The notes under the pieces are model-generated. The model was not told the origin of the DNA, searched no databases, and saw nothing but the letters and a program-made list of their open reading frames with translations. A DNA stretch of 64,000 bases, from NCBI GenBank assembly GCA_032622095.1, contig CP136061.1, positions 52,465,762 through 52,529,761 on the forward strand. The letters are read 5' to 3'. The translations under genes were made by a program, and so were the position numbers. Below are positions 1 through 10,894 of the stretch, piece by piece. How positions within the stretch are numbered: the first letter of the stretch is position 1; every line of letters begins with the position of its first letter. The stretch is from Siphonodentalium dalli (taxonomy: Eukaryota > Mollusca > Scaphopoda > Gadilida > Siphonodentaliidae).

Positions 1-47
1 TCCATTTGACTTGGTATCTTGGCATCACAGGTGGGGATCATTATATA

Positions 48-1644
48 TGTTACAGATTGTGAAATCAGTCATTTCGTGAAATAGCTAAACAATTTCCAGT
101 CATTTCGGGAAATATCTGTGAGGGTCACTTCACGAAATGATTAAAACTTTCAGTCGTTTCATGAAATGACTAAAATATTTTGTGCTTTATGATTGGGGAA
201 TTTGGAGTTGTTCTCGATTGGACAACAAGAAAATATTCATTTATCGATGCTAATATAATTGAACATAAACATAACATTTAAAGCTACTTTTGATGGTGTC
301 AAAGGTATCTTCAATATACATCCGCGCGTGGTTTGGTCTGTATTAATGGTTCGGGATGGGACCCACGTTGGAAATTTAATAGGGGTTTTGCCGTGGCTAA
401 ACAGTAACAAATCATTAAATACATATTGACTTTTTTTTCTTGGCTTTTTTCTTTTGTCTTTCAGTTGATGATGTTGTTATTGATCCTGGAAGGATCCTGT
501 TGATTTGATGTTGCTTCGGCTCCTGCCATGATTTTCATTACATTGACCATATCCCTATGTAGACTTCTGCATCGGAAACAGAGGAGCAGCTGTTGTTGGT
601 GCTGGTGGTAGTGATGGATGAATTCGGGATGTATTCCGGAGTTATTGGATTAATAGATGCCTCTATCTCCATCGCGGCAGCTGCCTGGGAGACATCAGCC
701 AGCATTCTTGGTGGGGCGGGATGGTCTGGGCGTCTCTCGGACCTCTCCCGGTCTGTCCGGTAGCTGGCGGTGTAGGTGTGTTCTGTCCGCATGACCGAGG
801 GTGAAGGTACTGCTGGTTCTAATTCAGCTGTCTTCCTCATTATCCACTCGGCCTTCTGCACGACGTACCTGCGTTGGCGAGAAGTGTTCTTCCTCTTCGT
901 TGTTCCGGGCGCAGCTGTACTTAGCTTGTCTGTCTGTCGAGTCGTTGGTTCTTCTCAAGAGTCAAGCATGCGTGGCCCCCTTAGCCTGCTGTTCCCAGCT
1001 AAGGATATCCACTACGCGCAATCTAGACAAGCCTCGACACAGCGGACGAATCCATAATCCGCTGCGTGGTCAGTGTGTTCACTCAATCTGAACCGCTCGG
1101 CGGCTAAGTCCTTTATGGATAACCACACAAATCACAAGCGATTCGATGACCAGCAGAAAGGAACAGCGACTGGGAACAAATTAATGCGACCAGACCGCTC
1201 GACTTCCCACTGGCGAATGATGGGGTGTGGTCTTTTTTATGGGGGCTTGTAAATGATTTGAACATTTAAACAAACATGAATTAAATTAAGTCTTTGTCTG
1301 TCAATTTCTTCATTTGCTTCGAGCATAAATTTTAGTCGTTTCATGAAGTGACTGACGCTCACAAATGCTTTTATGCAGACCATGTAAAAAATTCACAATA
1401 CTTTTGTCCATTATTTTTTCTTTTATTTTTAGCAGTCTTCATTTTCTTTCTGTTGTGGGTGATGTTGTTCTTTCTGTTTGGGATATGGCCTCGAGGTGTT
1501 CTTGAAGTCTTTCACTTTCTTCTTTTGCTTCGGACATAAAGTTTTAGTCATTTCATGAAGTGACTGACCCTCACAGTGGTTTCATGAAATGACTGAACAT
1601 TTTAGTCATTTCACGAAAAGAATGATTTCACAATCTGACTAACA
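48..1644. mobile_element. DNA transposon-like element with ~110-bp TIRs
   Basis: The left arm (48 to about 165) and the reverse complement of the right arm (about 1540-1644) align over more than 100 bp. Both are built from degenerate sub-repeats of the type GTCATTTCATGAAATGACT. The outer ends read TGTTA...TAACA and are flanked by TATA (44-47 and 1645-1648), a possible 4-bp target-site duplication, although TATA is a weak signature. No transposase is visible in the interior, so the element is probably non-autonomous. The superfamily is unassigned. Confidence 0.7.
538..861 (-). CDS. hypothetical open frame inside the 48-1644 element
   Basis: A 107-codon open frame from the first Met. The same frame stays open upstream to a TGA near 955, giving a basic stretch (KRKNTSRQRRYVVQKAEWIM) followed by a Ser/Thr/Pro-rich, low-complexity tail. 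The basic start and the local GC richness against AT-rich flanks could mark a captured exon or a remnant of an element protein. I recognise no family, no splice sites are convincing, and it may be non-coding. Confidence 0.2.
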   Translation of the reverse strand: MQKAEWIMRKTAELEPAVPSPSVMRTEHTYTASYRTDRERSERRPDHPAPPRMLADVSQAAAAMEIEASINPITPEYIPNSSITTTSTNNSCSSVSDAEVYIGIWSM

Positions 1645-1648
1645 TATA

Positions 1649-2730
1649 CGCAGTATTGAATCCAGGATCTGTTCATTACAACGAAGGAAAGGTGCTTCAC
1701 AGTATTATGTTATCATACATGGGCTTACATGCAGAACTAAGCTGCCCGATCAGTGTCAGATACGTTGTATACAAATGCATATTACCGTTCAACGAGTGCA
1801 TAATCGTCGAGCCCGGGCGCTGCCAAATAGTCGACAATGTTACTGCATGTCTGCGTCGATTTTAATCGAATATTGCGCCAACAGAGGTATCCTATACTTG
1901 TGCTTATCAAAGATTACGGTGGACATTAATTTTCGCACTGTTAATGTCCCCTTGTAGCCCAAAAAATGACTGCTTACTATCGGTTAACGGTTCGATCTGA
2001 TGGTCCCGAATTGACCATGTCGATTGTGACTCATTTTATCTCATCCACGTATGTATTGCGTGAGTCAACCTGGTGGGCTTGCAAATTCAACTCTATACAA
2101 CGAACACAAGAAGCCCACTGTTATTGTCCAAATTCAGTAAAAAGCCCCTTTATCAATGTTTGTCATAAAATATCATGTATAATACGGTCGCTGAACCGTT
2201 AAAATGGCGCTGCGCCGTGGTTGTCAAGCCACTGAATCGTGAAATTGGTCACTGAATCGTCAAAACGATTGTGCCGTGTGATCTGTTGCCAGCAAAACAT
2301 TATCGTTAACTGGAAGCTTCCAATGACTTTATGTGGATCAATGCGCATGTCATTCGATATGTACACGATATTCAAAGTATTTTTGACGACAGCTTATGTT
2401 GAAAGTTTAAAACTTTATGTCCGAATTGGCCACAAGTATCTCAACTACTTTTAAGAACACCATTGACACCGCAGTTGACACATGCCGTCAACTCAAGAAA
2501 GACTCTGGCTTGCCGTAAGAGCCTTACGCACACTTCAATGTGGATGTTATTTAGTCTGACAACAGCAATAAAATTCCGCGCATTGTTTATACTTGACCAT
2601 ATAGATTGATCGTTCTAATAATCTGTTGATACTTGACATCGTTTTGAAAGATTTTTTTATTTTATGTTCATGTTTCATTCAATATTTGAATCTTCGAACA
2701 TATGACCATCTTTGTGTTATATATTGAACG
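1649..2730. other. AT-rich intergenic stretch
   Basis: Only short open frames without family resemblance. A small imperfect tandem of CACTGAATCGT lies around 2230-2265. I see nothing else. Confidence 0.5.
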
Positions 2731-2732
2731 GA

Positions 2733-2799
2733 CATGGCTCATTCGAACCATCTAATTCGAGCGACGGATATGATAGGTCGACAAATAAGCGAACTATGG
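2733..2799 (+). repeat. left half of an interrupted repeat (5' region of LINE-2)
   Basis: GAACGGACATGGCTCATTCG and the following ~65 bp match 44492-44574 with moderate divergence. In the 44.5-kb copy this sequence runs directly into the part that here resumes at 6468. The repeat is therefore split by the LINE at 2800-6467. Confidence 0.65.
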
Positions 2800-2824
2800 A
2801 ACCAGAAAATCGGCATTCCTACTA

Positions 2825-3496
2825 TTGATCATACTAGGCGTTGACATCCAACTAAACCGTGACCCAGGGCCAGATGAATCAATATATCCGTGTTCTTTTT
2901 GCCAGGCACCTGTGACATGGGAAGAAAAAGCAATATGCTGTGAAAATTGCGACGTGTGGTACCATAAAACCTGCATAGACATGGGCTCAGCGGATTTTCA
3001 CTACAAGGAGAAAAACAACATCACATGGATTTGCTGCAAGTGTGATAGTGCGAACGTTGACAGTTTCACATTTCGAAGTTATGAATTGGAGACTTCAAAT
3101 TACAACCCTCTTAGTTTATTGGAATCAACAACTCACAGCTTCGACATATCAACGTTCAACCCTCTATTGACAAGCAGCCGTACACATTATTGTCAGAGAA
3201 TTGATCGGCGCAAAAGCAGTCGTCTGACTTCTAGTGGATCTCAAGCCTCAAATGTCTACGGCGTTACCGAAAAGATGAACATGAGAGTAATGAGAGTAAA
3301 TTGCAGAAGTGCAGTAAGTAACAAAGCCGAATTTGCCGCCGCCATAGAATACACTAAGCCGGGTATGATCATGGGACAGGAATCGTGGCTGAGGGGAGTA
3401 CAACCAGGAAAGCCAGACACAGGAGACATCATTAAAACATCTGAGGTCTTTCCATCAAACTGCAATGTCTTCAGAAATGATAGGAGCTCGATATGA
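2825..3496 (+). pseudogene. LINE-1 ORF, N-terminal part: 2A-like motif, PHD finger, start of endonuclease
   Basis: The frame opens upstream of 2825 without an ATG, so it is read from the element's truncated 5' side. Residues about 4-16 (GVDIQLNRDPGP) resemble the 2A signature DxExNPGP found at the start of many CR1-like ORFs, with Gln for Glu and two extra residues before PGP. A PHD-type zinc finger follows: CSFC, CENCDVWYHKTC and CCKC form a C4HC3 ligand set across residues ~23-75. After a low-complexity linker the endonuclease begins with RVNCRSAVSNKAEF and a GQESWL block carrying the catalytic Glu. A TGA at 3494 interrupts the frame; the endonuclease continues in the next frame. Confidence 0.85.
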
Positions 3497-4436
3497 GCTC
3501 GATAGTGTTCGTGGCTGTACACCAGGACATCACAGCTATAGAACAACCTCAACTGGTGCCAGATTGCGAACTAGAATGGGTGAAGATTGAAACATCGGAC
3601 AAAAAACCATTATATCTTGCATCATTCTACATGCCCGAAAGATCTCTAAATGACATCAAAGAGCTTAAGAAGTCACTCAAGCTACTAGAAGCGAAACGAA
3701 ACAACAACTCGTTCATTGGAGGGGACTTCAACTGTCCAGACATAAACTGGGAGAGAAATACCATCAACATATGGGCAAATGACAGGGAAGTACAAGAAGC
3801 CTTGGTATAACTCTGTGGAGAATTTGGCCTGTCACAACTACAAACCAAACCCACAAGAGGAAATAACATTCTAGACCTGATCCTCACAAACAACACATCA
3901 CTCGTCAAAGCGACTGCAAATGCCCCAAGCATCTCTGACCATGATATTCTGATCACTGACTGCACAACCAAACCATATAGACAAACTTCCACCCCGAAGA
4001 AAACATATGCGTTCCATCGTTGTCGTAAATGGGATAAGATCGCCAATGATATTGAGACAATAAGTAACACCACACAAAACTCTGCAGAAGAAATACCAGT
4101 AAATAAAATGTGGGAAGATCTGAAAAATGTAGTATTGATCGTCACGTCCCAACAGTATCCAGGAGGAAACAAAATCAGGCTCCATGGATGAATAAGAACA
4201 TAAATAAACTGCTGCGGAAGAGGCTGAAATACTTCAGGAGAGCAAAAACATCTGGAAGTATAGAAGATTGGGACAAATACAAAAAACACCAGATATTATG
4301 TAAGAAAGTGATCAAGAAAGCAGAGTGGGACCACCTTGGCAAGATAATAATTGATGGCATGACTAAAAAGAGCACCAAACCCTTCTGTGCCTATATGAAG
4401 AGGAGAAAACATCAAGCTCTGGGATACCTCCGCTGA
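3493..4436 (+). pseudogene. LINE-1 ORF, endonuclease continuation and linker
   Basis: From 3493 to a TAA at 3808-3810 the frame encodes VFVAVHQDI, KKPLYLASFYMP and FIGGDFNCPDINWE, the core of an exonuclease-endonuclease-phosphatase fold with the catalytic GDFN. Past the TAA the same domain continues (GNNILDLILTNN, then SDHDI with the catalytic Asp-His near 3933-3941). A frame change near 4110-4185 leads into the basic linker (WMNKNINKLLRKRLKYFRRA) that normally joins endonuclease to reverse transcriptase. The element would nick target DNA with this domain, but here it is inactive by disruption. Confidence 0.85.
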
Positions 4437-6125
4437 AGAAAAATTGGAAACTATTTAACGACAGCGCAGATAAGGCTCGCATCCTAAACGATCAGTTCAG
4501 ATCCGTATTCACGAAGGATGAAAATACCAACACAAATCTCCATCTGAGAACACCACCAGACGACATTGAAGAGCTGAACATAAATGTAGATGGCGTAACG
4601 AAACTACTGAAGGACGTCAAGACCAACAAGGCGCCAGGACCTGACGGGATACCAAATATCGTACTAAAGATCTGTGCGCATGCCATCTCCCCAGGACTGA
4701 CTCACATCTACCAACGCTCTGTAAAATCAGGAGAGCGTCCATCAGACTGGTTAAACGCAAATATCGCGCCTGTCTATAAGAAGGGAGATATACACCTCGC
4801 CGAAAATTATCGACCCGTATCCCTGACATCCGTCTCCTGTAAGATCTTGGAGCACATCATTTGTCGACACCTACTAGACCACCTGGAGAAACATGAGACC
4901 CTTACCGAAATAATCATGGATTCCGTAAAGGACATTCCTGCGTAACTCAACTACTTACTACACACAGGACCTCTATAAATCTTTTGATGCCAAAATACAA
5001 ACGGACTTAGTAATACTTGATTTCTCCAAAGCTTTTGATACTGTTCCACACAAAAACCTACTCTCCAAACTCACAAGCTATGGCATCACTGGCAGTATCC
5101 ACACGTGGCTCACCAGCTTTCTCACACATCGCCAGATGAAAGTAGTAGTTGAGGGATCCTCATCAGAAGACGTTTCAGTAGACTCGGGCGTCCCACAAGG
5201 AACTATAATTGGAACGCTTCCTTTTCTCTGCCATATCAACGACCTGCCCAACAGTGTCACCTCGCAAGTTCTTCTCTTCGCTGACGACTGCCTTCTCTAT
5301 CGACCGATAAAATCATTTGCCGACCATATCACTCTACAATCCGACCTAAAAAACCTGGGGGAATGGGCAACGACTTGGGGTATGCGTTTCAACACGAAGA
5401 AGTGCTACGCCATGTCAATCAAACCCAAAAGCAGCTACATATATACACTTGACGACCAGATCCTTAAATCAGTTTCAGAACACCCCTACCTCGATATCAC
5501 AATCTCAAACGTCCTATAAATTGAACATCTCACATAACAAGCATGGTCAAGAAAGCAAACAGCACACTGGGCTTTCTACGGCCATCCCTCAAAAGAGCAC
5601 CGCACAAAAGCAAGAAGATAACGTACGAGGCAATGGTGCAATCCAAACTGGACTATGCAGCCGTCGTTTAGGACCATTATGAGGAAAAAGACATCACCAA
5701 GATCGAGAAAGTCCAACGACGAGCTGAAAGATTCATATCCGGCGATTATAGATCGAGAGAGATCGGCACAGTCACCAACATGTTAGATGACCTCGGCATG
5801 AAAGGACCAGTGATTAGACCAATTCCGTAAGATTGTTGAATGGTCGGTCCCGGCTATGAAAACTCATGATTTCGTAACACCTAAGAAAAAAGTGGGTCGA
5901 AAAATAAAAGCACGGAAATTCGAGGGCTATTCTTCCCAAAATATAGTCATCTCAGAGAGAGCGTAACAACTCAAATCCGTTTGAACTGTTCGACCTCGGT
6001 TTTCCGGAATACAACAACTCATTCTTCCCGAGGACCGTCCGGGAGTGGAATGTGTTCGATCAGGACGACATCACAGCGCTGGATTCTACATCATCAGTCC
6101 TGCAGGCTTCAACACATACGGCATA
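4437..6125 (+). pseudogene. LINE-1 ORF, reverse transcriptase and C-terminal region
   Basis: Reverse transcriptase blocks appear in order across several frames: KAPGPDGIPNIVLK (~4630), ENYRPVSLTS (~4803), GFRKGHSCVTQL (~4918), LVILDFSKAFDTVPH (~5010), SGVPQGTIIG (~5184) and the catalytic FADD (5277-5288). Frameshifts occur near 4970 and after 5519. The thumb-like tail (ANSTLGFLRPSLK, KVQRRAERFISGDY) has a stop where the family has a conserved Trp, near 5669. The protein end is recovered at about 6008-6125: NNSFFPRTVREWN followed by a short tail and TAA (6123-6125). Confidence 0.88.
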
Positions 6126-6440
6126 ACCTCCTCCACCCGGCACTTATACGTCCGAAAGGATACTGTGCCGTATAATCATAACCTCCTCCACCCGGCACTT
6201 ATACGTCCGAAAGGATACTGTGCCCTCCACCCGGCACTTATACGTCCGAAAGGATACTGTGCCCTCCACCCGGCACTTATACGTCCGAAAGGATACTGTG
6301 CCGTATAATCATAACCTCCTCCACCCGGCACTTATACGTCCGAAAGGATACTGTGCCCTCCACCCGGCACTTATACGTCCGAAAGGATACTGTGCCCTCC
6401 ACCCGGCACTTATACGTCCGATAGGATACTGTGCCGTATA
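6126..6440 (+). repeat. 39-bp minisatellite in the LINE-1 3' UTR, seven hairpin-forming copies
   Basis: A 39-bp unit beginning CTCCACCCGGCACTTATACG occurs seven times in a 1+3+3 pattern. The groups are separated by GTATAATCATAAC. Each unit can fold with outer GGCAC/GTGCC arms and an inner GTCC-GAAA-GGAT hairpin with a GAAA loop. The unit is 13 codons, so a repetitive peptide reads through it, but the array lies after the element's stop codon and is probably not coding. Confidence 0.85.
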
Positions 6441-6467
6441 AACTTCAGATTCAGATTCAGATTCAGA
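6441..6467 (+). repeat. (ATTCAG)n 3' tail of LINE-1
   Basis: About four copies of ATTCAG directly follow the minisatellite. CR1-type elements typically end in short tandem repeats instead of poly-A. The sequence right after it matches the interrupted repeat, fixing the 3' boundary. Confidence 0.75.
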
Positions 6468-6761
6468 TATGCTCTGAAAAACATTTGCCAAAGTCACAGC
6501 CATTTTAAAATTATTTTCAGCTTTTCGCCACAAGTCAGGCAAACGCTCTTTATTGTTACCATATCAGGAATTGACTAATACGAAACGCTCTTTTCTGTTC
6601 CATGTCGCGCAAATGGCTATTTTGTGTTTGGGATTCACAGTTGTGGTGTGCATTACTTCAATGCATCTTTTGTGGTTACATAATGCTCGTAGAAAGGTAG
6701 TTCAGATATTTATAGACCTATTTCGTTCGATACTGAGAAAAATTCAAAAGCGAATAATATT

Positions 6762-7561
6762 ATGTGTATTTTGGAGCGCAAACCGCCATGTGGCTCCCCG
6801 AAACCCAGCGAGGAAAGTCCGAGGAGAGTTGATGCAATGGCGGACGAGCAAAACAAACATGTCGACATCGGATGCCAGTTTAAAGATCTTACGGACATCG
6901 CAACAGAAATGAAGAATGGCCAAGAAGGTATGCGGAAAGCAATCGACAAAAAGCTTGACAAAATGAGAGATGATTGGTAAAAAACATTCGATGAAAAATT
7001 TGCTAATAGATGACATTAGTTTAGAGATCGGAGTCGAACGATCGAGGATTGACACACTACATGTAATTCAACAAGTGGGTGGGTAGCCCAGCGATTCGGG
7101 TCACCGACCAACAACCTGAAGCGATGGAGTCCAACCCGGTTACACCAAGCCGCCAACGTACAACCGATGACAGTGAACTATCCGTAATAATAGCAATGGT
7201 CCCTGAAAAACAGGATGAAGATATCGCCGAGGTGGTGGAAGAAATGCTCGCAATCATGGATATCGAAGACAAGGAGGTCATTGTGCTAGCATCTAAACGC
7301 CTAAACAAAAGAAATCCAAACAAGCCGGCGTTATTAAAGGTAATGTTTGAAACCGTGGCGCAGAAAGTACTTATTTTGCGAAACAAGCAAAAGTTACGGG
7401 ACAATGCCAAGTTCAAGGAGTGTTACATCCCCAGCAGCAAACCACACGTTGAGAGGCTGATCGAGACAAATGCGCGCACTGGTATCCTTTCTCAGAATAC
7501 AAATGGACATGAGTTTTTCGTTTCTGGCAGCGGGCGAATTGTCAGGAAAGGCGACCGTTGA
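6762..7561 (+). pseudogene. LINE-2 ORF1p, RNA-binding chaperone-like (broken)
   Basis: The first segment (ATG near 6837 in the frame 6762-6980) encodes a short charged coiled coil (KDLTDIATEMKNGQEGMRKA) and stops at TAA 6978-6980. The second segment (7079-7561) encodes the RRM-like and C-terminal region typical of LINE ORF1p: IIAMVPEKQDEDIAEVVEEM, VIVLASKRLNKRNPNKPALL, VMFETVAQKVLILRNKQKLR and a terminal GRIVRKGDR. ORF1p normally binds element RNA in trimers. Here a stop and a frame change separate the coiled coil from the RRM. Confidence 0.75.
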
Positions 7562-7599
7562 CGATGAACTCAACAGTAGGACAGATCGACATGTGTATT

Positions 7600-8842
7600 C
7601 CCAAGAACGGCTATTAAAATTGGTCATGTTAATATAAATTGATAAATGCCATTAATTGTGATGTTTTATGGATATCTGAATCTCATTTCAAATTATGGGA
7701 GAATATTGATGTGCGAAAGTATTTATGGATAGGTAACAATAGGTCAGATACCCATATAGCAGCCCCTAAGGAGTAGGTAGGCTAATTCGGGAGGAAACAC
7801 TTCAATATTTTGATGTTTCTATTTTAAACAGAGAAATTGATGGAATACTGTCAGTAAGATTTAAATAAGTCACTCTCGGGGAGGAATTTGTGCTATGTAC
7901 ATGTTATCTCCCACCAGAAAGGTCTATGGGATAGGGATGCCGATAGATTTTTCTCACACATTTTGACAAATATATATGTCTATTGTGAAACATCCCCCAT
8001 GATTATATGCGGTGACCTAAATTCCCGCATGGGTAGGTTGTCAGATGTCAACACAGACGATTGTGTGCCTCCGATTAATAATATTGATAACATGGTTAAC
8101 CAACACGGAAAAGCATTTCTTGAATTTTTAAATGAAGCTAAATTATGTTGCTTAAATGGTAGGTTGAATACAGAAAACAATAATTTCCGACCATTCACTG
8201 GAAAGTATCATTGGTGAAGGTTGCAAGCCACCCGACCATAGCTTAGTTTTGGTGGAGCATATTGTGAACACATTCCACGCACGTGAAAGCGGGGTACCTG
8301 GTCACATGCATACGCCAACAAAACTTAACAAACCGTAACCGGAAGAATTTTTGGCATCAAATGAGAGTTCTATCGCTTTACTAAATTTAATACGCGAAAT
8401 CGAATGCGCAATAGAGACACAAATAACTATTGATCACATATACATGTACGAACAATTTACATCACACAATTTAGAAAATATGGCAGACAATTTACCTAGT
8501 TTGAAAAGTGGGAGGCGTTCACATAAAACATTTACATTTCACAAACCGTACTGGAACGACGAACTTACTGATTTATGGCAAAATATGAGCAACATGGAAA
8601 ATAGGTTTTTAAAACATATATCCAAACCAAGGGAGAACAATCTTGCTTTTCAAAAAATTAAGGAAGGTAGAAAATTTTTTAATTGCAAATTACGATTTTA
8701 TGAAAGACGATATAAACGGAATTTTGCTTTTGACATAGAACTACATGTAAATTGTAATAATCCTAAATCATTTTGGGATACGATTAGGAAACTTGGACCC
8801 AAAAAAGATAGCAAGATGCCAAACGAAGTTATACAGTCCTAA
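7600..8842 (+). pseudogene. LINE-2 ORF2, endonuclease and linker (broken)
   Basis: Remnants of the endonuclease are visible around 7655-7760 (CDVLWISESHFKLWENIDVR) and continue in the open frame 7888-8217 with the catalytic block MIICGDLNSRMG near 7999-8034. After a frame change, 8351-8842 is an open frame of about 163 codons containing FHKPYWNDELTDLWQNM and NPKSFWDTIRKLGPKK. This is the usual bridge between endonuclease and reverse transcriptase. The reading frame is broken at least at 7640-7880 and 8214-8350. Confidence 0.75.
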
Positions 8843-9100
8843 CTTTGGAAGCGATAATTTTGATAACAAATTCAAAGATAATATTTTAAAAGAAAAAATG
8901 TTTACCGAAGATAAATTTTTGGATCAACTATATGTTAATAATATAAGTTGGTTTAAACCTAGATAACTTTACAGTACGTATACCTATGTATGCGGATGAC
9001 ATGGTTTTATTATCCGAAAGGGAAGAAAATATGCAAGACGTGTTCGAAGTAGTTCAAAATTGGTGTAGAAAATTGAGAATGATATTAAAATGATTTTAGA
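8843..9100 (+). pseudogene. LINE-2 reverse transcriptase remnant with YADD box
   Basis: Only two pieces of the polymerase remain: an entry segment (8843-8950) and the block PMYADDMVLLSEREENM, with YADD at 8989-9000 followed by VQNWCRKLRM. The sequence between the linker and the YADD box is far too short for a whole fingers-palm region, so an internal deletion has removed most of the domain. Confidence 0.75.
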
Positions 9101-9379
9101 AATTAAATGGCCAAACGAAGAACTTTTCCTTTTAAGCTTGGTAATCACTAATAGATATTGTAGAACAATACACATTTTGGGGAAGTATTACTCATCAACA
9201 CAAAACGTTTGACGCACCAGCTGATGTATTGGCGAAATCAGCGAGCAGAGCATAGGTGCGATAATTTCGAAGATCCCCAATATAAAGATATAGGTTTTAA
9301 CACTTTTGAATAATAATATTTACAACGTGTATGTGCACTTCTGGATTATGCGTCAGGGGTATGGGGCTTTAAGAAATGG

Positions 9380-9900
9380 TTAGACAATGTACAGAATTAG
9401 GCTTTTTCGTTACTTGTTAGGAGTCCCTCGTTTTTTGTCAGTTATTAGCAGTAAATGGTGATATAGTCATGAAAGACCCGTCGACTTTTGAATCATCTTC
9501 GTCTTTGGAATCATATTATGAAATTGCCAGATGACAGACTAACAAAAAAGGTTTTTCTCTGGAATTTATCACGTTTCTAACGATTTGTGTTCCTCGTTAA
9601 AAAATATTTTTCTGAACTAGAATTTTCGTCTGTATTTGACAATTTAGAAATATGCAGTAGAGTTGATCTTGAAACAAAAATTAAAGACACGGAAGAAATT
9701 AAATGGAAAAATAGCTTGGCTTTTGTTCCAAACTTAAGAACATATAACTCTTTAAAAGTAATTATGGAACCGCATAATTTTTTGTAATGAATATGGACCG
9801 TTTACACAGATGTGACATTCTTCCTCTAAGGGTCGAAATGGTCGTTTTAGAAACGAAGAGGTTAACCAAAGAAAAAGTACTTATTGCTCCTTAAATTAAA
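9380..9900 (+). pseudogene. LINE-2 C-terminal region
   Basis: The frame at 9587-9787 reads FVPNLRTYNSLKVIMEPHNF, like the LRTY motif near the C-terminus of many invertebrate LINEs. A second frame (about 9796-9893) carries ILPLRVEMVVLETKRLTKEK, resembling the segment before the terminal zinc knuckle. The knuckle itself is not seen. Confidence 0.55.
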
Positions 9901-9960
9901 TAAAAGACGAAGGGGACTTCATCCCCGAAGCATAACCGCATTGATACAGCAACCTCTTTT

Positions 9961-10894
9961 ACAGAAAGATTTTATTGAAATAATATGTAATCACGTCAGT
10001 GTGCTACTTTTGACCATGCTGCCCATATGAAAAGAAAGAACTGTACATACAAATAACACATGTTAATAAATATCCATGCATACATGTTTATGTCTCAGTT
10101 TCTATACAACATGCAATATAAATATTTTTTTCCCCAGGTGACACTGGGTGACATAGGTCCAATAGAGCCGGGTGCTTGATGTATTCGATGTAAATAATAT
10201 ATATATATATATATATGTTTGTCAACATGTCACGAAAATAAACTATTGTACTTCTACTACTATACGAGAATTTATAGTTTATGTCATCGCGTTTAATTAC
10301 ACGTTCGCGACAGATTATTGCTCACAAATATTGATTCTATAACTAGGTCAAAGGCCTCTGAGCGAACAGGGAGATTGGCGACGCGCTTTCTTCGGTAGAT
10401 TTCTGTAGTTTCCGATGCTATATCTCGACTTCAATTTCACCGAGTTATATGTCAAATGAAAGGCAATTTTATTGCCAATAAGAATCATCTGATGATATTT
10501 TGGCTGTGTATCTATATATAATAATATACCGCTGCAATGCACGCTGCTCGCGATTTGCCTGGAGAAAATTATGATCTATATATTTATATATACGTGTGTT
10601 TGGATGTGTCATTCATATTATAACGGCTTTCCCTCGAATAGTTCAAATTAACCAAACTACCGCGGAAATGACGACTTTAGAAACAATGATACTTGTTCTT
10701 AAGTCATATCAACATGATATCAATTGAGCTGGACCCACCAATATCATATCAAATTAGCAGGACCACTTAACTTGGTGTGATAATTATACTCCAAATCATT
10801 CATAGTGTACGGTGTTTACATGCGTACACTATGGCGACATTCACTTTTCCTACGTGTTGAACAGCATGCAATTATGCTGAACAGAGGAGCCAGT
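9961..10894. other. intergenic stretch with an AT microsatellite
   Basis: Holds a pure (AT)n run at about 10196-10216. A lone CAAATTAGCAGGACCACTTAA end at 10750-10770 matches the right end of the TTAA-flanked MITE at 25573-26030. No gene seen. Confidence 0.6.

Larger units (their letters stand above)
2800..6467 (+). mobile_element. CR1-like non-LTR retrotransposon (LINE-1 of this window), 5'-truncated and broken
   Basis: Domain order is a degenerate 2A-like motif, a PHD finger, an apurinic-type endonuclease, a reverse transcriptase and the conserved C-terminal motif FFPRTVREWN. A 3' UTR of tandem hairpin units and a short (ATTCAG)n tail follow. This layout is known for CR1/L2-type elements of marine invertebrates. 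Comparison with 44.5 kb places the insertion between 2799 and 6468 with no obvious target duplication, as is usual for CR1. Frameshifts and stops interrupt every domain. The 5' end begins only just before the 2A-like motif, consistent with 5' truncation. Confidence 0.9.
6468..9960 (+). mobile_element. second LINE (LINE-2), degenerate, host of the LINE-1 insertion
   Basis: A separate non-LTR retrotransposon with two ORFs: ORF1 (coiled coil plus RRM-like, 6762-7561), then endonuclease, linker, a mostly deleted reverse transcriptase with a YADD box, and a C-terminal tail. The ORF1 type and the endonuclease box GDLNSRMG suggest an L1/Tx1-like clade, not CR1; the clade is tentative. The first 330 bp (6468-6797) recur at 44576-44918 and look like its 5' untranslated region. 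The 3' end is not sharply defined. Confidence 0.75.

Noticed and set aside
6126-6440. CRISPR-like array
   Set aside because: Units are contiguous or separated by one repeated spacer, in a eukaryotic LINE 3' UTR; there are no unique spacers.
6045-6441. Plus-strand frames with repeated LHPALIRPKGYCA peptides
   Set aside because: They lie after the LINE stop codon, in the 39-bp 3' UTR minisatellite; the openness is explained by unit length.
10740-10770. Second complete TTAA-flanked MITE
   Set aside because: Only the right-hand end (AAATTAGCAGGACCACTTAA) is visible; no matching left end was found upstream.
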